From the NCBI GenBank assembly GCA_037577475.1, contig CM075183.1, positions 10,909,471 to 10,973,470 of the forward strand: 64,000 bases of DNA, given 5' to 3'. A model generated the notes under the pieces. It saw only the letters and a program-made list of their open reading frames with translations, had not been told where the DNA came from and searched no databases. The translations under genes and the position numbers were made by a program. Source of the DNA: Chaunax sp. Z400 (lineage: Eukaryota; Chordata; Actinopteri; Lophiiformes; Chaunacidae). Shown piece after piece: positions 14,976-27,521 of this stretch (the first letter of the stretch is position 1; each line of letters opens with the position of its first letter).

Positions 14976-17828
14976 CATAAAATGAAACTGGATCATCTTT
15001 TTTTTAAAGGTTTGAAAACATTTTATCTCTCATTCAAAAGGCTGCATCAGACTGATAGGGAGTTCCAGGTCAGTCCACCTGCATCTTAAGGACAAGGGAC
15101 ACTCCTTTAAAGACAACAATGTTTTAAACAAAGAGAACAGATGCTTTGAGAGAGGAGTGACGGAAGCAATCTACAATATGTCAAATTGGAATTGCCATCT
15201 CTGAACAGGGGTGGGGTTCTATTCGCCACTTACAATGCAGTTTTGACATTCCTCCCGATGCGGTTTCACCTTCGGTGACACTTTGAATTATGTGACACTA
15301 ACAACTAGCATTGTGTTCGAGTAGGTAACAATCCACTTGTGTCCTAAACAATATTCAAAGTGTTAATGACCTCAGAGGAGGTAAAATACCTGGAATGACT
15401 GATGAGAGAGTCATTTGGATTGATGAAGCTGCTTGGATAAGAGGTGAAACTTCTTCAAACCTTAAAAAGGAGTCCAGTTGCTTTTGATATAAGCTCTTAT
15501 GCAAAATAGGACTACGTGATTTACGGTAATTAATAACGCTGAAGAAGATGTTACAGAGATTAACAATAAATACAAGTGAGACGACAACATACTTTTTACA
15601 GCTCATTGTTTTCCTTTGCCAACAGATCCCTGCTCTCTCTCTGTCCTCCTTTCTGCTAAACAACATCCTGAGTCAGACTGTCCAGCATAATGGCTGCTGT
15701 CTACTTGGTCCTAAGCAGGATTGTGTGTGCATATGTGCATTTCAGTATATAATGGATCTGATTCACGGCCAGCTATAAGTGTATGTAATAAAGCTGAGAA
15801 GGCTAAGTGAGGAAAACCCCAGGTGTTGGAGACTTGGCAGGGTCCTGGGAGACGTTGGAGTGTGTGTGTCTTTGTCCCTGTATGAGAGGGATCAAAACAG
15901 AAGGCGAGAAGGGAGCTGGGGTGTTTGAGATGTGTGTCACAGAGGGTTTGAGGACTGCGTCTGTGGAAATGAAACAGAGCTGGTGTCGGCTTAGGTGTGT
16001 ATACACCTAAGGAGGAGTGTTTAATGTGTATAGCTCAATTGAAGTATGTGTGCTTTTCCTTGGCCTGAGTCCCAATCCATTTAGTAGCTGTGGTGAAAAT
16101 GGCAATGGCATTAACGGGAGAGAGAAAGACTCATACCAGCAAAAAAAACACTGAAGTACAGAGTAAATGTTTCGACCTTAGTAGTTCGTAAGTCATTAGT
16201 TGAAGCCAACATCACAGAGCCTTAATAGGAGGGGTTGATACTAGAACAGGTTGCAAGAAAGCACAGCTTGTGCAAAATACACAGAACAAATATAGCTTAT
16301 CAAACTGGTTCACGAGCAAGCAACAGACCCCCAAAAGCATTTTCAGTACACACAATGCCACAGAGCTAAAACTTAGAATTCTAAGCTACCAGCCCATATT
16401 ATGCATATAAGTGGGTAAAATAAATAACACAGTAAGAAACACTTGCCTTTTTCTAATGCCTGTGATTTAAGTGTTTTTGTGTCATTTCAAGAGAGAGACA
16501 AAATCTTACAAGTATGTATTCTTTCCTGAAACCGTGAGGAAAGCCAATATATAGAAAATGCAGAAAAGCCTCTATGGATATTTGCTCACACATCTGCAGG
16601 AACTCATGTCTCTCACTGAAAAGCTTCCAAAATGCATTGAACTACACTTTATTATGGAATGCGTGTGAATATACTGCACCGGTTACTGAGCAAAGTCAAA
16701 CATGTCATTGTTAGGAAAAGAGAGGCGCAGACAAAAATATCTACTGGACAGACAAAACAAGAACGGAAGACATCCCAACATGACCAAACAGTGAAGCCAC
16801 CCACATCCCATATATGACACTGTGCAGGGACAGTCTTACCTAGGCAGGTGGGTGCTTGCAGCAAAATGCAGATGGATCTCCTGCAGGGAAAAACGGTGTG
16901 TAAACAACGGATCTGATATGCATCAGTCCAACTACTCTGCTTTTTCTAACAGTCAGGTGTGAGAAAATGCCTTTGAATGAGCCTGAATTCTTAACTCTCT
17001 GAGAGTAAGCATGGCCATTTTCCCACAACATATTATATGTCAAAGTAAATGCTACAAATGACCAGAATGAATTGAATGTCTTGTTAAGCTAAAGGAAACA
17101 AAAATATTGCATGTAGTGAGACTTTAGCATTCAGTAAATGCAAAAAGTGAAGTTAGTGGTCAAGAAACCCAGCTTGTTTCCACACTAATTAACCTGAACA
17201 TGTCAATTAGACAGTTCAGAACTGTCTCCAGGAATGAGTGGCAGCTGTGTATGAGCCGGGCTCTTAATCTTAAATTATCATGCATTAACATTGGCTATGT
17301 CCACCTTACCATCACTGAAGAGTTTTCTTCCATTCCCCACACGGTGCAGTCCATCTTTTGTCAGGCTGTGCCGATGATTTAACGTTTGCCCCTTTTTTCC
17401 GCTTCGAGAAAGTCAAGACACCCACGAAGACATTTCATTTTGCAGCCTCAGTCAGGAGCTGGTGGTTCCTTAAACTTGGCGAAACAGCGCTTGGCCATGT
17501 TCCTCACACGTTTTCTGGGAATCGAAAGGAAATGTTTCATGAAAATGAAGCAAGAGAAGGGATTAACATCTGATAACACTAATCAGTAAAGGGAAAGTAC
17601 TCAAGAGAGCATGTCTGTCACATATCAATCCATTTACATGACCATTTTATATACTGGTTAAATTCAGATGATTTAAGAACAAGTACTAAGAGACCACACT
17701 CTGCCTTTTCAGCACTGCACTGTGAGAAATTAGCAGCTGTTCACAAAGGACCTGCAGAGAATGTGTCGCCATCTAGAGGAAAATTCACACTCTTGCACTT
17801 GAGCAATTCGAACCGTTAATTCTGCTTT
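14976..17828. other. Unique non-coding DNA
   Basis: About 2.8 kb with no supported gene, RNA or repeat. The segment 17366-17580 contains a pyrimidine-rich AG acceptor-like site and an open frame but no matching donor, so no exon is called. Confidence 0.5.
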
Positions 17829-18433
17829 GTACACTGGTGCACACATGTAAGAAAACACTTCAGGCAGCTTGAGTGTTTCCATGTGACAGCTCTGCGATCA
17901 ATCCTGAGGATCAGATGGCAGGACAGAGTGACAAACTTGGTCGCTTTGGACAAGGCTATAGGCTGTCCATGGAGGCCAGGATTGGACTGGACATGTGATT
18001 CACATGAACAGCTCCCGCCTGCCACGCAAGGTACTCCCCACAGAGCACTTTGATAGGGTCACAGAGGGACAGGCTGCCCAAAGAAGAGATATAAAGATTG
18101 TATCAAACGCAACCGGAAACACTGTGCCATATCTCTGCAAAGAAAGCTTTCGGTCTATGATGGAGAGACAGAACTGGCGAGCTGTGACAGAGCTTTCACG
18201 TCTGGCAACAACTGACAGGCGACCACAGGAAGGCCTCTACAGTACATCTGCACCTCTAACAGAGTCATCTATGCCTGCGGTGCTGCCTGAGTGTGCACCT
18301 CCAGGACTGGATTCACCAGCCACATTCACATTCATTCATACATGTATGCTACATGACACAGCGGCGCAAGAGTACTGATGCTCAAGCCAAATTTCTCCCA
18401 AGGGAGACAATAAAGGCTTATCTTGTCTTATCT
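17829..18433 (+). pseudogene. LINE reverse-transcriptase C-terminal relic with 3' end
   Basis: From 17853 one frame reads KHFRQLECFHVTALRSILRI and then RWQDRVTN (through the Ala codon ending at 17957). A later frame (17984 on) reads WTGHVIHMNSSRLPRKVL. These are the conserved tail motifs of non-LTR retrotransposon polymerases: R-Q-L..FH..-L-R-x-I-L-x-I-R-W-Q-D-R followed by W-x-G-H-V-x-R-M..R-L-P. At least two frameshifts and a deletion separate them, so it is dead. The 3' end has AATAAA (18409-18414) and a TTATCT-type tail (18418-18433), as expected for a LINE terminus. The clade is not assigned. Confidence 0.75.
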
Positions 18434-19368
18434 GATGGGGAACTGCTAGGTTAGCAATTTTGTAATTTGGCTTCAATTCCACTTTGTTGAAGAGACATTA
18501 ATTTTTGCATTCAACTACAGCTAATTTAACCTTAATAATTACTGTTGTGCAGCATAAAAAATAAAAATAATAATTCAACCTGCCTCACAGACATCGTATG
18601 CAAATTTATCTTGCCGCAGTAAATTTAGTGAGGAAAACTCCAAATATAATTGTTCAAATTAGGCGTAACAGCATACTTTCAAGACTTTGAAAACATATTT
18701 AATGGACCATAACTACATGTTTACCTGAGCAGAGGCATTGCTGTGAAAAGTAAATGTTTGCTGTCAGACTACACAGCTTTGAGCTAATAATGACTAAGGC
18801 TAAACATAACACGTTACCATTTTGATGGAACACAAAACGTCCGCTGAAAGACTTCAATATAAGGCTTTGAAAATATACTGTAAAGATGTAAACTTAGAAA
18901 GCTAACAACATAATTGCATATGAAAAATACTAAACTACATATTTATGAATAAAAGTCAATTTGTTTTGTCTAAGCGGGTTTTTCCCACGGCTGCGCACAA
19001 TAACAAATTTCTTACAGCTGTGAGTGGCTCCTGGATTCGCAAAGCATTGTGGGACATAAGTATGTCAACAACGCAGGAAAAAGATGGCGGTATCACAGGG
19101 CGATATACCATTACTGTATATTTATATTACTCACGCTGACACCTAAGCTTACTTAATTTTATTAATTTTTTATGTAGACATTCTATGCTCACCCTGTATC
19201 CAAATAATGTGATAAAGTGGAATTAGGACACAGACTAAGACAACAATTATTATATTTACTTCAGGATTCAAAATTCAAGCGCCACTACGGGTCCCCAGAC
19301 GGCACCAAAAAGGTCGCCATCGCTCGCTCTTGGAGCCTTCTATTTAGTCTAACCAATTGGCGGTCCTC
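18434..19368. other. Unique AT-rich DNA
   Basis: No gene or repeat recognised. Confidence 0.6.
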
Positions 19369-19386
19369 GGTCGCCATCTAGTGGCC
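19369..19386 (-). promoter_or_regulatory. CTCF-like motif
   Basis: The minus strand reads GGCCACTAGATGGCGACC, a close match to the vertebrate CTCF core CCASYAGRKGGCRS. The same core occurs at 30597-30614. It lies about 1.1 kb before duplication copy A. Occupancy cannot be known from sequence. Confidence 0.4.
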
Positions 19387-20499
19387 AAAAGCCCACAGTG
19401 CAACAGAAATAGCAAGAGGGAAGAGAGGGGTGGAGACAGAAGAAAAACGAAGGCAAGAGAATTCAAACGTTCTTCCTGGAAATAGTAGAGAACCCGCCAC
19501 AACTTCACCACACGACATTACAGAAAGAAAATGCGACACTCCTTCCTCCAAACACCAGCGAGACCGCATTTCATTCAGCAAGCGGCAATCGCAACCTCTA
19601 AACAGCAAAACACCACAACCACGCGTTGTATATCACACCCACGGACACGACCCACCGCATTTTCATGCATTTATAAACGTGTAACGCAGATCAATATAAG
19701 GCGATTGCGACATCACCAACTCCAGACCTACCTTCCCGTAAACTATTGCTTCCTTACCGTAAAAGCATGACATCACCGACGTCAGTTTCAGTGAGAATTT
19801 GCCAAAACAGCTGTCAGCAATTCAGATATCTAAAAGTGCGGCAGTAAGGAAACTTATCGGCTCTATTCATGTGAAGTTGGAGTTATGTAGATCGTTACGT
19901 GACATTGCATACGCAGTTAGGCTGTATAGTATGAACACATCACCATAACGTCATCAGTATATCCTCTTATTTTTATATAAAGGCATGCTGCTGCTATATC
20001 TTGACTTTACTAGCGCACAATAGTCTCACAACGAAATATTCTTGCAGTGGCTTTCGCCGTTATGTTGATCGCGTCCTTTAAGATTTGTTACAGTACGAGG
20101 CTTGTTTTCAATGGAGTCTGATTGGTTCCCCATGTTCCAGCCTCACATGTCAGCATTTATTCCTGATAGAGTCACGCTGTGCGTTATGCTTACCTCTTAT
20201 ATGCGATCCAAAATGTGCTGGGGAGGTGCCGGGCTGTGAAAACAGAGTAATAGTGGAGAAATCTCCAAAGCAGTCCATCTGCTTTCCCAGCTACGGATGA
20301 CGCAGCCCCCTAAAAGCCCTCTCCCAAAAACATGAAACCCCCCATTCAACATCCATTACGCGTTTAGGTGCAAACGTCGACACGGGAGGAACTGTACACG
20401 CAGACAGATCACACAGCCTGGGCTGCGAAAATGTGGATGTGTTCTCCCATGGGCAAGACATGACGGGCAGAGTCATCACTGATCTTGCATCTGTGCACA
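19387..20499. other. Unique non-coding DNA
   Basis: No supported exon or repeat. The open frame at 19430-19684 has no recognisable domain. Confidence 0.5.
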
Positions 20500-20555
20500 G
20501 TCATAACGCCTTTCTGAACGATTGCACAGCTCGTTTTCTCCTCTGGAGACCATCT

Positions 20556-20558
<3 letters not shown>

Positions 20559-20589
<31 letters not shown>
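20559..20589 (+). repeat. Poly(A) tract, 31 bp
   Basis: Thirty-one A in a row. The corresponding place in copy B (near 31340) has no A tract, so it expanded or inserted after the duplication. Confidence 0.97.
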
Positions 20590-20591
<2 letters not shown>

Positions 20592-21946
20592 GCTTGCTCC
20601 TGTAGCCTCCAATGGGTTGCAATGGCCACGGATTCCCTAATCATCCAAACACAACTGATATCCATTTCGCAGAGAGGAATGGCCAGATCAGGCAGCCCTT
20701 AAAGAAATTGCGCAGTTTTAATTCCATTGAAACCGAGACTCTTTCCCTTCAGTCCCCGTTGAAAGGCTCTTTCCCTCCTCCCTTCTCCTCTCCTTTTCTC
20801 TCCCTTCCCTCATGCAGGTTTATTTTCGGTGGAAGAGTCTTTGGACATTAACTGCCCCGCCTCCATAGTCACTGGCAAACATACAGTACAACTTGCCCAA
20901 ATTCCATTATGAACTACTTATCAATGGAGAACAGCATTTGGTGCAGGAGTCAAACTCTTGATTGCAGGTAGTTACTATAAGGAGGCCAGCCACTTGAGGA
21001 ATCATAAGTTGTGGTAAGCTTGTCAGATCCCAGTCATTACTGGAAACTAGGGTGAGAGCGAGTTGGGAAATAATTAAAGCACAAGGGAAACCCATCAAGG
21101 TCAGTAGCTGGCAGACAGAGGTTCATTTAGCCACCCGAGGGTACTTCAAGTGTTTTCAGAGGGTCCCTAGCAAACGACAGATTGATCAAATTCTCCTGGT
21201 AGATCAACAGAGACACAATAATCTGAGTTTCATCCATGTGTGTCCTCTAAAGTGACAGATGTTTTTATGAGGGTTCTGCTGGTGTGCAGAGAATTTCCAT
21301 AGGTCCAATTACACCAAAACATCCGGAGTCCTTCGTCACAGATATCCAGCGAATGTCCACATTTCTTCAAAAGGCAGGGATTTCAAACAGATGGAAGATG
21401 ATGGCTCCCCAGATAAATATTTCTGTTTGTGGGGAGGGTTTGAAACCCGGGGCTTTGACGTAAAACATCCACTGTTTGAAAAACACATGCAACACCTCTC
21501 CGAAAAACCATAAACACTTCAAATTTGCAGCGTAGCGGCCGTAAAACTTTGAAAGCTGTAATCCTGTCCTGAATTATACACAAATATGATTTACACATCG
21601 AGCGGGAAGGTAAAATTACCACCACGTAACAAATAGGCTCAACTAAAACATTTCCACACTACATTTACGCTGCAGTTCATTACAACTGAATCTTTTATGT
21701 TTGTTAAGCGGGCCTGGGAATAAACTAATTTGAATTCAGCATGTTTCTATGAGTGCCCCCTCCATCTCCCTCCCAGCCAGAGACCACCAGCGTACACACA
21801 ACACACACTCACAGACCTGGGACTGATAAAGAGGCTCTTGCCTGAGGAAGTCTGTGTTGGTTCTTTCAGGAGGACAATCCTTATGTCTGAATACAACCTT
21901 GAACTCAGCCCCCCCCCCTCTCTCTCTGTGGTTCCCCCCCCTCTTT

Positions 21947-22330
21947 CATTACTGGACCTTTCTCCCTCCCAGCTCACTTTCTCCAGGGTCTTTCTCTTGT
22001 TTTTTCACCGCCTCCCTTTCAGGAGTTTGGGATGAGTTCTTCCCAGTTGGGAAAGTCTGGGCCTTGTTTCTCACAACGCTGACGGACTCCAAACGTCTTG
22101 TCTGGAAAGCTTCATTAGAATTCATTCGTTTCAATGGATTCATTCCTCCTTGAGTTGCTCCCTCTCCTCTCTGTCCTCTTTCTCATGGGGAGAAAAATGT
22201 CTATTTGCATAAAAAATATCCCACCTTGAGTAGCTGCATTGTTCACATGTGTGCTTGCATGTTTGTATCTTGTCACTGTATGGAATGGGTGTCCGTAAAC
22301 CAAGGATGAATCTAATTTGCACTTAATTTA
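21947..22330 (-). mobile_element. L1-like fragment upstream of the ORF2 start
   Basis: Closely similar to 32705-33030, where the same segment leads on the minus strand directly into an L1-like endonuclease start. Shared words include GGGTCTTTCTCTTGT, CTTTCAGGAGTTTGGGATGA, GCTGACGGACTCCAAACGT and CTATTTGCATAAAAA. The plus-strand end at 21947 stops just before the ORF2 start. Either the L1 was present before the segmental duplication, or there were two insertions; the similar spacing to block 1 favours the first. Confidence 0.55.
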
Positions 22331-22524
22331 GTATAACTTTTAGTAATTGTCAATTTTGGTTTAGATTTTAATTGATTTGTATTTCTAGGACTGTCTAACT
22401 CTAAAACTTCGAGTTGTAGTTGTTGGTTTTTTGTGTGGTTGTTTTAATTTTTAATTGCCTGCTGTATGTTTTATTCTAAGTGGTTTGGGCCATGCTACAT
22501 TTTGAACTAGAATGTCATTCAGTA

Positions 22525-22560
22525 TAGAGCTCATCCCTCTGCCAAGGCCGAACAATCCTA
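22525..22560 (+). mobile_element. Left-end fragment of CCGCCAAGG-type element
   Basis: CCTCTGCCAAGGCCGAACAA resembles the left terminus of the element seen intact at 40241-40588. It appears separated from its middle (22982 on) by another repeat. Confidence 0.4.
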
Positions 22561-22634
22561 CTCATGTGTGTCTCAGTCTTACTGTACAGTACAGCAGCTA
22601 AATAAAGTTAAATCATAAAACGCTAACAAGACGA

Positions 22635-22935
22635 ATAGTCTTTTGGCGGTTAGACCCCGACAGGAAGTAGATCACCAAGGGAAGCCATCTAAAGATTTCG
22701 GTGCATCCAGTGTGAAGGAGACTTTCCCCAGAGCCTAGTTTGGACGACTTCTTGAGACTAATTTCTGATTGGAGGATTTGATTGGAGGTGTCCATGCGGT
22801 TCAGGTGGTGAAGGAGTGGAGTGGGTTGTGAAATGACATTTCTAAGCTTTGAGAGCTTACAGATGATTGGCTGAAGGAGGTGGTGACAGTTTGTAATTGG
22901 ATGAAAAGTGCTAGTGAAGCCTGAAGATAACAGGA
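22635..22935 (+). repeat. Unclassified interspersed repeat, copy 1
   Basis: Shares a collinear series of words with 50893-51165: TTAGACCCCG, ATCACCAAGGGAAGC, TGAAGGAGAC, GAGGTG, AGGTGGTGAAGG, GTTTGAGAGCTT-like and ATGATTGGCT, then GATTGGAT-like. Both are on the plus strand. No terminal repeats or coding region were seen; copy 2 has a TATTTAAA box near its end. It sits inside the split CCGCCAAGG-type element. Class unknown. Confidence 0.75.
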
Positions 22936-22981
22936 AACTGCTTGTAACATAGAGAGCATTGCACAGAGAGGTTGTTTTCAT

Positions 22982-23340
22982 TTGCTAATCTTAATATAAC
23001 CCCCTACTTTTTGATCCAGCCGATCCGGATTATTATCTAGATCTGCACCATGCTACACGGATACATATCGACACCATAGATATGATTCACATGATCTTTT
23101 CTTGCCTGACCAATGCACCACCCCATCCACATTGAGTATTGTCTCGTAGTTTTTGCGTAATCCTGCCAACAAACAAACTGATAAACATTATAAACTAGAA
23201 TGACACCCAATGGAGTGGTGTATACTTATTCCTATTTGGATCTGCACCAAATGGCACACACTCCTAAACATACCTGATTTTTATTTCCTCAAGATCCATG
23301 CATTAATCCCTGGGAAGTTAAATAAAATATAACAAGGAGT
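22982..23340 (+). mobile_element. Middle part of CCGCCAAGG-type element(s)
   Basis: Contains the family hallmarks GATCTGCACCA (twice), TAGTTTTTGCGTAATCCTGC, ACAAACAAAC and CTAGAATGACACCCAATGGA. The order is partly repeated, so it may be two truncated copies. It ends where the solo LTR and its flanking GACT repeat begin. Confidence 0.5.
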
Positions 23341-23349
23341 CACAGCTTA

Positions 23350-23371
23350 GCTGACTGACTGACTGACTGAC
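23350..23371 (+). repeat. (GACT)n tetranucleotide repeat
   Basis: Five GACT/CTGA units immediately before the LTR start. Confidence 0.93.
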
Positions 23372-23871
23372 TGAGATGACTCCTTGTTTTTGCCCTGAAT
23401 GTATTTTGCTTTGTGTTTTTCTCCCCCCTCTCCCCCCTCTCTCCTCTCATTGGTGTGTAATTCTGCATCCATGGGCGCGTCCACGCACACCTGACTGCTG
23501 GCTCATCTCCACACCTGCCTTCAATCCTACAATCAAAGCAGTACAAGTACCACGGCTCTGCAACCACTCCTCGGCAGATTATTGCCAGATATAAGTGGTA
23601 GCTATATCGGCTGATCCTTACCTCATTGTTTGAAGTTAAGTTATTCTTGTGCTAATTCCTAGTCACGATCTAATAGTGTTTTTTTCTTTCTCTGCTCAGG
23701 AATCCCGTCATCCTCATCTCACAGCTCTTCACTACGGTCTTTTGAAGTTTTTGAATTACAGAGGACGTCGTCTCTCCCTTGTCCCCCGAATGAATAAATC
23801 TTCATTCCTTAAACTCGAATCCACCCTCGGGAGTTCGCACCTTGGGTCCACTATCCCCACCTCCCGTGACA
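23372..23871 (+). mobile_element. Solo LTR (Gypsy-like), about 500 bp
   Basis: Starts TGAGATGACTCC and ends CCCGTGACA, giving TG...CA termini. It has AATAAA at 23793-23798 and the terminal CTTGGGTCCA word seen in many teleost LTRs. No gag or pol sequence adjoins, so recombination between two LTRs probably left this single copy. The flanking 5-bp sites do not match, so the borders are approximate. The segments either side look like one older element, suggesting it inserted there. Confidence 0.65.
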
Positions 23872-23885
23872 CTCAACAAAGTTAA

Positions 23886-24057
23886 AGAAAGTGAAAACAA
23901 GTCCTGGATCCACTCCAGAGTTTAATGGGGTCAATGCGGGTGAAAGACCAACCCTCCCAGCAAGTTCCAGGGAAATTCTCTTCTTGCGTAATCCTGCCAG
24001 CAAGCCAACAAACAAATGGACACATGGTGAAAAGATAACATCCTTGGCGAAGGTAAT
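23886..24057 (+). mobile_element. Right-end fragment of CCGCCAAGG-type element
   Basis: Contains TCCTGGATCCACTCCAGA, TTGCGTAATCCTGCCAGCAA, AACAAACAAATGGACA and the degraded terminus ATCCTTGGCGAAGGTAATAA, collinear with the right half of 40241-40588. It continues the fragment cut by the solo LTR. Confidence 0.6.
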
Positions 24058-24905
24058 AATAGACGAGGATGAAAACATGACTGATTGATTTATTGGTTGA
24101 TTGATTGATGCACAGTGAAGTGATATATTACGAGCCTCATCTCTATATAGGAAATATAGTGTATTAAGTAACTGAGGCACTCATTTACCAATGAGCTTAG
24201 CCTTGGACTGTCGTCACACAAGTGCTTTGTATTTTTTGTTGTGTGAGCACAGAAAAGATAACAATGAATACCAGCCCATCAGATTACCAAGGAATTTAAT
24301 GAGCACAACAGACACGCACACAACCAGATGGTCACTTGATCCAGAAGTTGCAAAGAATCAAGTTTCCAGTAAAACACAACCCTGCAGGCTAAGAGATTAT
24401 TCCCTACGTGTGTGTAAGTGTATGTTCGAGCATGGGTAAGGGGAGGGTCAGCACGGAAAGACTGATGCACGTCTGCGAGGGGGAGTGAATAATCGGTCAG
24501 CTGACGGCAGGAAAGGAGAAGGGGAGGAAATAATAAGTGACATAGTGTTGGAGCATCGTTTGCTGTCTATTGTAGCCTTGTGGTTTTTTTTAAAAGGTCA
24601 CAAATAAAGAAAATATTAGATCTCATAATCAGGGAAATACTAACTGTGTGTGTTAAGGCCTTCTGTTGACCTGGCTCGTGAGAAGGACATCCCTCTTGTG
24701 ATCCACTGGTCTGGGTTCACAGTTTTGGATTTGAATCTTACACAACAGATGGTTGGCTGCTCGCCTAAATGCACCAGGATGGAGTAAGATTGACACAGAT
24801 ATGAACATTGATTTATTATAAGTAAAGACTTTCCTATATGTTTATGGTCTGTTAGTTTAAAGCCTTAAATGCAGCATGATGTTCATTTAGGTAATTAAAG
24901 GTCCC
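24058..24905. other. Unique non-coding DNA inside copy A
   Basis: No gene or repeat recognised, and no counterpart in copy B. Confidence 0.5.
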
Positions 24906-25140
24906 ATTAACTTGCTTTAGGGTGTGGCTACCTTATGATTGACAGGGTCACTATACCACGGCGTGTCCTCGGGCTCTCCGTTAGATCCAGTCAGCATAGA
25001 GAGGTAGAGCGATCCTCCCCAGCTCCACCCAATTCTCCTCTAAATGCGGTCACTTCTGGCTCCAAAAATCCAGGACGTTGATGTAATGACAAATTAAAGG
25101 CCTCTAAAGAGCCGTCCACAAAGCAGTGGGTGTGTCAAAG
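24906..25140 (+). mobile_element. Teleost dispersed repeat fragment
   Basis: The series GCTTTAGGGTGTGGCTACC, GTCAGCATAGAGAGGTAGAG, CCTCCCCAGCTCCACCCAAT and GCGGTCACTTCTGGCTCC matches a repeat I recognise as common in fish genomes. The class is not known to me. No ends are visible. Confidence 0.5.
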
Positions 25141-25564
25141 TGGGTTTACACTTAATAGAAACAGATAAATAGAGACAAGAAGAAACCAAAGTTAGGATAA
25201 TACAAAAACTAGAAAAAAATAAACTAGCATGAAATACTCAGGATGCTCTGTCACGGGTGCTTTTCACTGAAGAAAAACATTTAGAAGTTATTTAAGTTGT
25301 CCCTGTCAATTACATTTCTTTTAAATTGCATACAGAGAAAAAGTTCAATAGAAAAGAATTGAATAAAATAAAAATAAATTGCTTAAAACCCAAAATATCA
25401 AAACACATGTATCCAGTATGTGGGAGATGTGTACAGTACATAAAGTTTTGGGGGGAAAAAACTGAACAGGTTTAAATTGGAAGGTTTATTTGTTTATTTG
25501 GAGGTGACATTTTGCATGCAGCTTTGAAAATATGTTCATGACCAACAGACATGTCAATTAGGTA

Positions 25565-25950
25565 ATGAAATTGAGAGAGGAAAAAAGAGGGAGGGGTCAA
25601 AAACAGGAAGGGGATGGACGAGAGAAGGAGCAGGAAAAGAGGCAAACGGAGGAGAGAGGGTAGAAGGAAGGAAAGGAGATAGGAGAGGAGAATGGGCCAT
25701 GAGGTCGAGAGTGAGGGAAATATGGTGAGGAGACAAGATGGAGATGGAAGGAGGAGAATTTCAGAAGAAAAGCAGAAAGAGAGATCAGTTTGGATGGAAG
25801 GAAATGGAGTCAGAGCTAAAAAGAAGCAAGAGGGAAAGAAGTACAAAAGACAGGAAGGGCTGAGGATGTACAGTGGGTCTGGAGTAGCACAGGGAGGTCA
25901 AAGGGAGAGAAAAAAAAGGGGGGAGGAACAGAGGAGTTGGTCCAGATAAA
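25565..25950 (+). repeat. Imperfect polypurine tract
   Basis: About 385 bp is heavily A/G on the plus strand (GGAGG, GAAGGA and AGAGA mixtures). Minus-strand frames through it are low-complexity Leu/Pro/Ser and not credible proteins. Confidence 0.85.
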
Positions 25951-26859
25951 TATAATAAAATGAAGTTGGTGACAAAAAGAGTCGTGAATGCATCAGATTT
26001 AGTTTATTTTTCACAGTTTAATCTTGATATTTAGACTCACACAGTTAACTGGGTTTGGTTTAAATAACAATTTAAACGGCCATCAATCCCCCCCAAAAAA
26101 GACGACGCAGCCAATGTGTCATTATTTCACTGCCTTTCTGCTGACGTGCATGAGGTCGTTTTGAATGCAGAGGACTGCATCACAGCGGTGAGGAAACCGT
26201 CGTAGGGCCAGAGCAAGTCGGTGGGCTCAGTGTGCTCACGGCTGCCAGGGGCTTCAGTGGGGAGCTACGCCTGGAGGAAAGAGAGAGAGAGAGAGAGAGA
26301 GAGAGTGAGTGATGCGGACATGGCAGATCTTCAGTCTTTTCACGCTCTCAGCTGTTGGCAGCTGTTCAAAATGAGAACAGGTACCAGTTTGGTGCGGCGC
26401 AAGAACGCGCAGAGGATGCAGATGGGATGTGGGAGAACAGTGTGAAGATTCAAAAGTGACACTAATGCATGCTAATATTAGCGTGACTTAGCGGCTTGCG
26501 TGTGAAATAGATCATCCTCATTTTGTGTGCATGTTTTGTCTTGTTGAGGCACTGCCTGCGTGAAGCCCCATGAAACTATTCATCATTCTTTGCAGCCGAG
26601 CTGTCATATGGTAGGTCCTCTGCTGGCTGTCATATCAGTGTTTTCATGCTCAACTCCTTATTCAACCTAAGGATTATTAAGATATTGGGATCAATACAGA
26701 GTTTATTCATGTTATTTTGCTTATTTCTTCCTCACACCTTGATTGCTGCAAACCACCACTCTCCTTCCCGACCGGAGGGATGAGAGACGTTTTTGGATAT
26801 TTGCCACCCGCACATCTCCTCCAGTTTGTTTACATGCATATATGCAATAAGGTCCCTAA
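25951..26859. other. Non-coding DNA with (GA)n at 26279-26305
   Basis: Contains a 27-bp GA microsatellite. Nothing else recognised. Confidence 0.6.
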
Positions 26860-26879
26860 ACACACACACACACACACAC
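26860..26879. repeat. Short (CA)n microsatellite
   Basis: Ten CA units just before block 3 of the duplication. Copy B has no array at the matching place. Confidence 0.95.
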
Positions 26880-27468
26880 TGAGCGACACACAGGAGGGCC
26901 TTGTGAAGGAACCAGATACAAAATGGCCACAGACTGAGAGGCCAAAAATGAGAGCCATGGGTCGATGAGCTCAGAACTAATGACAGGCTGCCGCGCCAAG
27001 GAGGGGCGGAGAAGAGAGGGACAGAGATGAAACGAATACAACGAATGCATGACGAAGGGGTCATAGTGATCAGAATTTGTTATTATTTATAACCACTTAG
27101 TTTGGATGAGTTTTTTTTGGTCACAACATCCACAAGACAGTATAATAAATACAGTAATGTCTGCTACAAAGTGACTGTGATCTTTATCTATCTTTACAAA
27201 AGGTGCAAATGGAAAGACAGCTCATTAGGCTAATATGTGCACACAACTTTGGTTGTATCTAAATGTCCATCTGGAATCTTTTTAAAGCTAAATTTACTGT
27301 TCAACATTTACTGTCTCCTTTGTCGTTATGTTACCTGCCTTAGCCCCCTAACCCAGGCCGAAACCCGGACCCTGTGTTCCTCTCCTCCCTGTAAGGAGAG
27401 GTCCAGCGATAATGAAGCCAGAATATTGTTCAGACATGAATTACAGGTGGAATGCTGCCAGAGCCCCA

Positions 27469-27470
<2 letters not shown>

Positions 27471-27518
<48 letters not shown>
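27471..27518. repeat. (TG)n microsatellite, 48 bp
   Basis: Follows CCAGAGCCCCATC in block 4. The homologous position in copy B (about 34408-34420) has only a few TG units, so the array grew after the duplication or shrank in copy B. Confidence 0.97.

Positions 27519-27521
<3 letters not shown>

Noticed and set aside
17366..17580. Exon after the TTTCATTTTGCAG acceptor
   Set aside because: The open frame has no donor GT at a suitable place and no recognised protein similarity.
17766..17780. CTCF-like TCGCCATCTAGAGGA
   Set aside because: Mismatch in the CCAC part of the core; too weak to call.
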